Of a stretch of DNA of 64,000 bases, positions 1 to 10,200 are shown piece by piece; position 1 is the first letter of the stretch, and the number at the start of each line of letters is the position of its first letter. Position numbers and translations under genes: made by a program. Location of the stretch: assembly GCF_000003815.2 (NCBI RefSeq), contig NC_049982.1:29835997-29899996 (forward strand), given 5' to 3'. The notes under the pieces were generated by a model. The model searched no databases. It worked only from the letters and a program-made list of their open reading frames with translations, and was not told the DNA's origin. Source of the DNA: Branchiostoma floridae. Taxonomy: Eukaryota; Chordata; Leptocardii; Amphioxiformes; Branchiostomatidae.

Positions 1-1241
1 AAACACGAATGTGCAGAGTACAAGCACCAGATGAAAATAAAATTACAACTACGTAGCAGCAAGCAACTCGACAAGCACCAAGGGTCCATGTCTAGCAAGA
101 AATAGAGGTTTAACGATTAAGTACACTCACACATGTGACATAATAAATATATATATTTATGCTATACAATTTATATATTTATGCTTCTTTTAGCTACACA
201 ATTTAGTGGTAGACAACTCTGTATCTTCATGGCTACCTTGTCCCCCCAACGACCTAGGTAGGTAGGTAATATATTATGTGCATTTGTATCTTTTTAATAT
301 AGATTTTAGAAAAAAAGAATTTCCTTGCTGCTGGTACCAACAAAAGGTGTCCCGAAAATTTCTTTAGGTACACAGTTCTATGACATGGGAAACAAAATTG
401 TGTCGTGTTATGTACGCCTGGGGTATCTTTACCTTCAAATTGACCAAAAATGACTTCCACTACTTTTGAAATGGAGCGAAAATCGTGTGTTGTTCTGACT
501 TGTTCGTCAAGAAAGATGGGAGGGGGGCAAGAAGATAAACGTGATACTTTCACGAAAACAAACTCAGCGAAATAAAACAAAAGTGACGAACTGAAATAGG
601 GTGATATATTGTACTGCTTCGTACGGCAGTTGCCATATTTGAAAATACCTCATTCACATTTCAGCTTAATCGAAAATAGCCAACGTTCTACCATAAGCAT
701 TAACTACACGGCCACTGTCGATGGTATTTCCACGTAGGAACTTAGGACCGTGTGAGAAAAATATTCCACAACGCTTCGAAATATTAGCCTCAATTGATAG
801 TATAGACACTATTCTTTCATATTCCTGAATGACGATGGCCGATGATGCATATTTTTAACGATATTATATGGATGTTTCTGTGTGAATTGCGTTTCTCGTA
901 CCTGTTTCCAAGATGGCAGACCACGAAGAGGTCGTTACATCCGGGGATTTTGCAATCGTACTCTCGCGCGCTCGCTTTCGTACAATGTCCGAGATTTTAC
1001 GAGATTAGAATGTATCATAATAAAATAGGGGTGTTTATACTACCGTTTTAAATATGAATTATGAAAATTAAAGAAAGAAAGTTAGTAGTACATTTAAACA
1101 AAGCTTGAAAGATAATACTAGTTGTCATTAAACATATTCAATCTAAAGAGATCATCATACCCAAAAAAGGACTGTTCAATTATTATATATATTATTTATT
1201 TGTTCTACCCATTATTGCAAGTGGTCACACCATCCAGAAAT
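1..1241. other. Left-edge non-coding stretch / ACADSB upstream region
   Basis: I see no supported gene here. A dispersed repeat lies at 221-270. A 36-codon open frame starts at the ATG at 913 (Kozak-like AAGATGG, begins MADHEEVVTSGDF) and ends at a TAG near 1010; it could be an isolated first exon but nothing supports it. The last few hundred bases should contain the ACADSB promoter, yet no TATA box is obvious, as is common for housekeeping genes. Confidence 0.4.
221..270 (-). repeat. Dispersed repeat with ACCTACCTACCTAG core
   Basis: The reverse complement reads ACCTACCTACCTAGGTCGTT followed by GGGGGGACAAGGTAG. A clear relative lies on the plus strand at 12187-12249 and a shorter one at 41421-41464 on the minus strand. 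Three copies in one window mark an interspersed family of unknown class. Confidence 0.55.
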
Positions 1242-4200
1242 ATGGCTGCGCTACGAGTAAGTGAACTTTCCCGTCGACATTTGGATGACTTTTTCTCGCT
1301 TTATAACCCAACTCAATCATGTAAACTTCGTAGTATTTGATAATAACGCATTGTAAAAACAGTGAGGGTCAAATACACAACAATTTTCGCGCAAATAGCT
1401 AATTAAAGCTGGGTATTCTACCCGGCAAAAATCTGGTTGTGTAACGTGCGATATGAGCTCACATTTGGGGGTGTGTTGGGGGCAGGTCCTTCCATATTTT
1501 TAGCATCTTGTGACACGTATATCATGGTTTGATAAGCAAAAATAGATGTAGTAGTGTAAAACTACCGTAAGGACTTGACATATTGGTCTAGCCTTGTGCT
1601 AATGTTTTGCATTTCCAGCTTGAATGTCTGGACATAACTTGTACCAAAATCAAGATTACGCAACAAATTTATTTTCAGTCTACGGGATGTCTTGTCTTGT
1701 TTGACCCGCAAAGTGAAGTCTATAAACTCTCGCAATGACCCATCCCAATTACCTGTCCAATTGCAAGTTTATGCGAGCATGCATTTTACTTTATACTATA
1801 CTCTGATACAGAAATATTTTAATGGCATTTTTTTTCTAGATACGTAACTAAATCTCATTTTACATTCTACTGCAAAAGCAACAAAATTTACTGTTAAACA
1901 GGTATGTATTGCTAATGCCATATGCTTTAATGGGGAAATGTGTGCTCGTATTTGATTTTATGTTAAGGAGAAAATGCTGTGTCCGCAGTGCTTTTAAGGT
2001 ATCTTGGTTGGCTAAATTGGCATTTTGACCGTCCACTGTTTTCTTATTAATGAATTAAGAAAGAATGAAGCCATAACGAATGTTGATAGATGGGCATTAA
2101 AGAATTCTAAATCTGATTTTTTGGGGGCCAAATTGATGACGTCATCATTTTTATTGGCTCTGATATTATTTTTTTCTATGACTACATACAGCACTTTGGT
2201 ACATAGCACTGTAATGAAACTTCGTTTTTCGTTGCATAATGATAGAAGCTACAAACGTAGTGTTGCGCAAAATGATATCTACTAACGATCTGTAGTTATT
2301 AAGAATTAAATTTTTTTAATTAGATGAAAACAAACATTTTCTAATTACTACAGATCATTAGTAGATATCAATTTGCGCAACACTACGTTTGTAGCTTCTA
2401 TCATTATGCAACGAAAAACGAAGTTTCATTACAGTGGTATGTACCAAAGTGCTGTATTTTGTCATAGAAAAAAATAATATCAGAGGTAATAAAAATGATG
2501 ACGTCATCAATTCGGCCCAAAAAAAATCAGATTTAGAATTCTTTAATGCCCATCTATCAACATTCGTTACGGCTCCATTCTTTCTTAATTTATTAATAAG
2601 AAAACAGTGGAAGGTCAAAATGCCAATTTAGCCAACCGAGATACCTTAAGTTTGAAACAACAAGAGTGGAGGCAGACAGAAGAATTACATTTGTGGTGGT
2701 TTTAAGTTTGCACTGACATCGCCACAAAAATCGCAAACACTTAACCACTGTAAAGATTTCTGTATTTACAGTAGTGTTATGAAACATTCATTCATTAGGT
2801 CATTTGCTCTTGTTTTGATTGACAAGGTGATACAGAAACTGGCCCGCACAGTGCCGGCGAGATGTCTGGCGGTGTCTCGGATGTCCAGTCAGGCGTCCAC
2901 CATGTCTGCCGGTCATCCAGTGTCTGAAGTGGTCATGCCACTGACCGTTCTGTCTGAGGACGAACAGATGATGAGAGATTCAGGTACATATGGCCATTTA
3001 TGTACCCTTGTTATGACATGACGTCAGTTCATTTGTTCCAATTGACAAATGACGTTGTTAACGCGATGTGCATTTATAGATGTCACCTCTTGTGCTCTTT
3101 CTTTTCTGCGATAAGCTTGAGTTTTCTCAGGTTGGCATGATATAAAATACAAGTTACAACACGGGGTATTCCTTATCCCACTTGACACATACAAATGTAT
3201 AAGTCATTACACATCAGTTTCTGTATCTGTGTCTATCTGTATAGCTGGTATAACTATAAGTGTCCTTCAGTGTTACAAACCGACCTCTGTATCTGTCTAT
3301 CTATACCCCCAGTATAACTGCCCTTCAGCATAACACACCAGCTTTGCAGGCACACAGCATGGAAGCAAGCAACTGGTTATATTACACTGAATGACCTGTC
3401 ATACCTAACCTTTGCACATCTATGATCTAGTACTAGTTGCAAACCTTGTTGGAAGCTATAGTGAGGATGCCCCTACACTAGGATTCAGTTAAGTGCATGC
3501 ACTTGGTGGTGACTAGTTCCACTCTTTGACAGTTCTTAATGTAGTTGTGGGCTGTTTCGCAGAAATAAAAGAAGTAGGACCTTTGATGTAGTCTAAAAAA
3601 GCACTGAATATTGATGTTAAAGTGTGCATCATTTGCTGGAATTTTTCTTATCTCTGTCATAGTTTTAAGCAATTTATGTTCTTCCTGTAGTTGCAAAGTT
3701 TGCGAAGGAGAAAATTGGCCCCCTTGTACGAGAGATGGATCAAAACTCCAAGATGGACGACTCAGTGTTACAGGGCCTATTTGAGAATGGCGTAAGTCTA
3801 ATCTCTATACTCTGTCAGTTAAACCACCCCACCCCACACCTTACTAGTATATAATGGTTCAGATATATTTTCTTCATTTGTGCATCAAATGTTGTTGATG
3901 TTAGTTGATGGTACTTGATAGCAATTGAAATGAAGGCTTCTCAAGTATAGGGGGTAATGGGACAACCTTTACCCTTTATAAATATAATGGTCATGACATA
4001 TTTTGTATCATTTGTAATCTACTACTACTAGTCTAGTACTAGTATTTAGTTAACGGGAGTGGAGGTGAAGGACAAGTATGGGGGTTATATGACTACCTTT
4101 ATTTCTTCACATTTTATAATCATTATGATATATTTTTTTGCCATTCTTATATTTACTAGTATTTGATGGGATTTGAGGTTAAGGCCGAGTATGGGGGTTA

Positions 4201-7200
4201 TGATACCACCATTTTTTTACCTTTCATAATGGTTTTGGTCTAAAGGGGGGGTCGTTGGTATACATTGTACCTATTGATGGGAGTTGCGGTGGAGGCTAAG
4301 TATGGAGGTTATAAGACAATCATGGTTATGATATATTTTGTGTCATTTGTATATCTAGTTGATGGGAGTAGAGGTGGAGGATGAGTATGGGGGTTATGAG
4401 ACCGCCTTTATTTTTTTTTACCTTTTATAATGATTATAGTCTATTTTGTTTCAATCGTACATATATATATACATTGGTAGTTGTTTTGAAATGGAGGTGA
4501 AGGACAAACATGGGGATATGAGACCACCTTTTTGCCTTTTACAATCATGGGCCATTATGATATATTTTGTGTCATTTGTATATCTAGTTGATGGGAGTGG
4601 AAGTGGAGGCCGAGTATGGGGGTACAGACTCCACCTTCTTCTCCTCCTGCCTGGTGGTGGAGGAGCTGGCCAGAGTGGACCCCGCGGTGGCCGTACTGGT
4701 GGACATCCAGAACACTCTCATCGTAACCTCGCTCCGACTCCACGGCACGGAGGAACAGAAACAGAAGTACCTGCCACGACTGGCGACCGATACGGTGAGT
4801 GTAATATTTACTAGAAAGGCAACAACAACAACAACAAAAACTACATCTAATTAGTTTGGGACCAGGTCATTAACATAACTATACTATACCATCAGGCTCG
4901 ACCTGTTAAGATTGTGTGGGGGCAATTTTTTTTTCTTAATGTGTTCTTTTTATTTTTCCTTACTCTGTCAGGAGCCAGTCAGAAGTTAGAACTGCATAAA
5001 TATGAACCAAAAATTTATGTTTGAGCTAGTAAAATCTGATTTTTTTTCTAATTTCACACAGTGCTATAGGGTGAGCCTAATGGTATAGTACTGTGTGTGA
5101 GAAGCTTGACAAAAGGCTACTGTAAAAGGAAAAACATGATTTCGCTTTGCAAAAGCGTTGCCTTTCTGCTGTTCCTTTGCGTACAGATATCCTTCACACA
5201 GAACCATGCTTTTCAGAGGATCTGAAATAAAAGACTGAGCAGATTTCAATGCTCATGTAACTACTGTAACAATACCTCCCCCCTAATACTTAAAAATCTT
5301 CAGTACCTTACTGTGTGCTTCTTGCTGTAGGTGGGAAGTTTCTGTCTGTCCGAGTCCGAGTCGGGAAGTGATGCTTTCGCTCTGAAGACGCGAGCGGACA
5401 AGAAGGGCGACTACTGGGTGCTGAACGGGTCCAAGATGTGGATCAGTAACTCTGAACAGGCTGGACTGTTCCTCGTGTTTGCTAACGCTGACTCCTCACA
5501 GGTACTAGCAACATTTGCATATATCACCAGGGTACATAATTCTGTCACAGTGACTGTGAGAAGATAATAGTACGTTCAAACAGTTCTCTAACATAACATG
5601 GGATCCCCCAGTATGATTTGCACTCCCGTGTATCCAAACTGTGCATACATGTACCTTGGGATACTGCACTAGACTAGAGGTTTCTCAAATGTAACACCGG
5701 CTTTGAATCGACAAAAGCGGTTTGTTCAACCATTCGTTTGGATGCATGGATGCAGAGTCCTCCCCAGAGGATGGAATAACGGAGGCCCTCCACTATACTC
5801 CTAGCCCAGCTCCACTATACTTCTTTTGAAATTTAGTGTGTTTCTTGGTTAGTTTTGCTAAAATTGATGAAAATTCACAGATTTTTGTGCCAAGTGGCAT
5901 CACTTTTCCAGTCAGCATTGTCTGCTAAAACTTGTGAATTGGCGTTGATCAAAACAATAGTCCTTTTGGCCACTTCACAACAAAGGAATCACTATAATCT
6001 ACTATACTTGTACCAGTAGTATTTGACATCCTCTGTCATTTCAAAATGAACCCATTTTCATGAAAGCGCAGCGCGTTGGTTCGGGTTATTTTTACCAGCC
6101 CCTCCACTATACTAAAAAATTCTGAGGAGAACCCTGGGATTGATGCATGGATCGGTCAATTCAACCAAACCCTTCTAATAGCCCTTCTGTACGCCTGATT
6201 GCGTAATTGAGTCAGCGTGGCCGACCAGTCTAAGGTGCTGTGTGCAGATAGCAACTTGGTTCTGCACCGATGGATCGTGGGTCGAACCTCGCTTGTTACA
6301 AATTTTTTTCCTTGTTTAAGACAAATGTCCCGTAATGCTTTTTTATTAGAAGACAGACCAATTCAGTAATTCGATGTTTAAAAACTCTTTTTTTCATGTG
6401 ATTTTGTTTAACATCCAGGCTTTTTCCAAATTACGCACCGGCCAGCTGTTATCAGAAGCTTTCTTGTTTGAATTGTGGGATATATGTAACCCAGGGGGGT
6501 AATGTTAATGAAAGTTAAAGATTCTAGTGTTTTCCGTATGTTTGTATTGAATACCCTGTAAATTGCCTCATGGTGTGTCACACCAGGTTTGTATTGAAGA
6601 GCACAAGCTGCATATCCATTCAGATTTGTTTTTATATATATTCACACTGGGAAAGACCCCTACTCTTTTTGATGTGTGTGGGGGGGTTCTTTTATAAACT
6701 CGGGGAGTGGCTGTCCTCATGGTACCTCCATTTAATGTCCTGTCCAAGGGACGTCCCTTGCCGTAACTAAGTAAATTTTACTCATTCCAACGTAAAATTT
6801 ACTCATTTAAGTGAGGAAATTCGTGTAAAAAGAGAACAACATCAGGGCATGTCAGGGGACTCGAACCCAGGTCCTCTATGTTCTGGGCCAACAGCCCTAC
6901 CATTATGCCACTGTGATGCCACTAGTGTGACATATACCATGTGTTTACTCTGTGTTCAGGGCTATAAGGGCATCTCGACCTTCCTGGTGGACAGGGACAC
7001 TCCTGGACTCACCATTGACAAGCATGAGGACAAGTTGGGCATCAGGGCTTCCTCTACATGTCCTGTGCACTTTGAAGACGTCAAGGTTAGTATATACATG
7101 TATAAAATACATCACAGTGTATTCTGTATCACCCGAGGGACCAGCCCAACTGCAGGTAGTATTGTCCGAAGGTCGGAGAGTGATCCAACTTGCAATGGGG

Positions 7201-10200
7201 CTGTGACCGAGGATGATGAGGAATGCACTGTGTTGTATTCTATTTACATGCATTTCAAACACACCTGAGAAAATGCATGTTTTGATGCAGAAAGCAGAAA
7301 AAAATTGGCATCCTTGCACCAAAAACAGAAACAACTGTTAAAAAAATAACAGCAATTCCAAAGTCCTACTCTGGTATTTGAATTTTCAACCATGCCACAG
7401 TCAGCCACGCACCTAAGCCTGTGCGATAAAATCAGAATCCCATGTGATTCGGCAAATTACCATCCATTCCAAGTCCCGTATCTAACATTATTTCTGCCCA
7501 GGTATGACATAAAATTCTGTGATCAATGGTATGGCCTTGGTATTCTTGCTGAGATGAGCGCATTTTTGCAATTGGTTCAGATAAAAAAATGATTTTGATA
7601 TTTGATTCCTGTTCTTATTTATGTCCAGCGGCAATAAGATACTTAGTCTATCAATTCTATGGTAAAACATGAATAGACATTGATAATTTTGTTATTTATC
7701 ATTGATGTGCATGTCTAATGTGATCTGATTTTTTTTTTGCACAAGCACAACACACATGTAATATCAGTAGTCACAAAAAAATCTTTTGTACATGTGCTAC
7801 TTTTTTCCCAGATAAGTAAAGAAATTTCATGGAATGTACAATGCACCTCTTACGTCTGTCTTATCCTACTGGTATCATAATCTGATCCACAGATTCCAGA
7901 AAGCCACCTCCTGGGTACACTAGGCCATGGTTACAAGTATGCCATTGGGCTACTGAATGAGGGGAGAATAGGGATCGCTGCACAGGTGAGGGTGGTAACC
8001 TTAACGGCTTAAGTATGCTAAGGACGGGGGGTTTAAGTGCTATGGCCCCCTTTTCACAAGATAAGAGTAGCTCTTCAATCTGATTTTACTCACTTTGACT
8101 TAGACATTTAATCTCTTGTCTTCTCCATATATAAGGCCATGTTGATTTAATGATATATATGGATCTAATTGTACATGCAGGTTGAACAAATGACAAGTTA
8201 GAGTATGGTACATTGTACGTCGAATGAAACAATGACTTCTTCATTTTTGTTCTGTCAACTTCTTCTTTTACCTTGAAATCGACTTTGGCAGTCTACAATA
8301 TTTGCATCCATTTCAGATATCTTTTTTTTCCTTATTTATTTACTCATTTTGCAGCTGCTTTGTATGATCCATAATATTGATTTTGAAACATCTGATGCAT
8401 CCATATAATCAAATCAACATTGGACTATAATGCAATATCTTTTTTTTTTATATTGGTAGAAATGTAGTAATATTTGATACAGTAGAAGCCGCTTAATTGC
8501 ACGGCCTATTTGCCAGTGCATTTCGTGCAATTATCCGGCTGGTGCAATAATGCAAAGTTATCAAGTTGGGCCGCACCGGTTTGGGATTTGGGGATTCCGT
8601 GCAGTTAACAGAAGTGTGCGTTAATCCGTTGTGCAATTAACTGGCTTCTACTGTATGTTGTTGTTTAGATGGTTGGCCTGGCGCAGGGTTGTTTTGACCA
8701 TGCAGTCCCGTACACTATGGAGAGGAAGCAGTTTGGACAAAGCATATTTAATTTCCAGGTAGGATTCTTTCACTAGTATGTAGTAGCAGCAGAATGAAAA
8801 CACATTACTGGGATTCGCAATGGTATAATGATTTTGTGGTAGACAGTTAATAGCGAAAACTGTGAAAATAGAATCACCACGAACATTTTTAGAATTATGG
8901 AACTACATTTGTTCATATTCACTAATCTAAAATACATAGGCTACTAATAGTACAAAGTACCATCTTATTTGTAGATCATAAATGGAAGTAATTTCTTTCT
9001 GAAAAAGTGATTGTTGGAAATTATGATGCAATTTTAACTCTTTGAGTGTATTGTATTGTTTATGTTGTCCAGCCTCGTGACTTAAGATCAGGTCTGTCTC
9101 CAGGACTTATCCTTCCGTCCCAGGACAGAAATTTACTTATTGGGACAGAAAATGATTTTACCCCATCCGTCCCCCAAATGACTTGAAAATGTCAAAAATG
9201 CACTTTCATAACCTTAAAATGACATTCAACCAGGAAAATCAACAACATGGGTTTCCAAACAATCGAGTGGGACGGAAAAGAATTTCAAGCTGGAGGCAGC
9301 CCTGCTTGAGTTTGACCATATTTATGACTGTATGACAACTTTGTATTTATTTTGTATTTATGCATTGTTGTTGTTGTTGTTGTTGTTGTTTAGTCCATGC
9401 AGCATCAGATCTCAGAGATCGCCACGGAGATCGAGGCGGCCCGCCTGCTGGTGTACAACGCTGCCAGACTCCGAGAGGCGGGACATCCCTTCATCAAACA
9501 GGCTGCCATGGCCAAGTTCTACGCTGCTGAGGTATGTACGCCCTTATGTCAATTGTTGTTGTTGTTGTTGGCATCGTTCTGTCTCATAAGACAATGGTCA
9601 AGAAAGGTAAGACATCCAGGTACTGTAAGTGCAGAAATGTACGCAGTAGTTTTATGTTCGCGGTTTTCACAAGGCAGTCTTATCGCGAACGTAAAACCAC
9701 CGCGAATATTTGTCCATTACAGTATGTGACTACAGTGTATGGCACTACAGCGAACTTAAAACCACTGCAAACACTCCTTTTTCTCACTAGCGCAAATCCC
9801 CACGAACGTAAACATATTTACAGTAATGATATGAAAATTTGAACAACTATTCTGGAACGAAAATGGCATGGCATGGTGTTGGTTCTTTAGTTCCAATTGA
9901 CAAATTAAGTTGTTGACGCAATGTATATTAATCTTTTTTTTTTCAATACAGTGAAACTTGTATAAGCGACCACGTCCGTAAGACGACCATCGGCCTATTA
10001 CGACCGCTTTTGGCCGGTCCCGATTTTCCTCCCCATAGACACAAGCATTAAGCGACGTGGCCAAAGCGACCACTTGTCTTCTGTGACCGCGACCACCCCG
10101 AATCCGGTCCGCCCGCGACCGAAATGTTGCCGAAGACGACCGCGTCATTTTCAAGTGTGTAGTGGACTCGATTTTTGATGATATCCGCTAAAATCGGCTT

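Noticed and set aside
2012-2631. Pairs of similar 65- and 86-residue open frames
   Set aside because: They are mirror images created by the fold-back element at 1998-2645.
6211-6912. Functional tRNA genes
   Set aside because: A- and B-box-like motifs are present but acceptor and anticodon arms do not pair properly; tRNA-derived SINE heads fit better.
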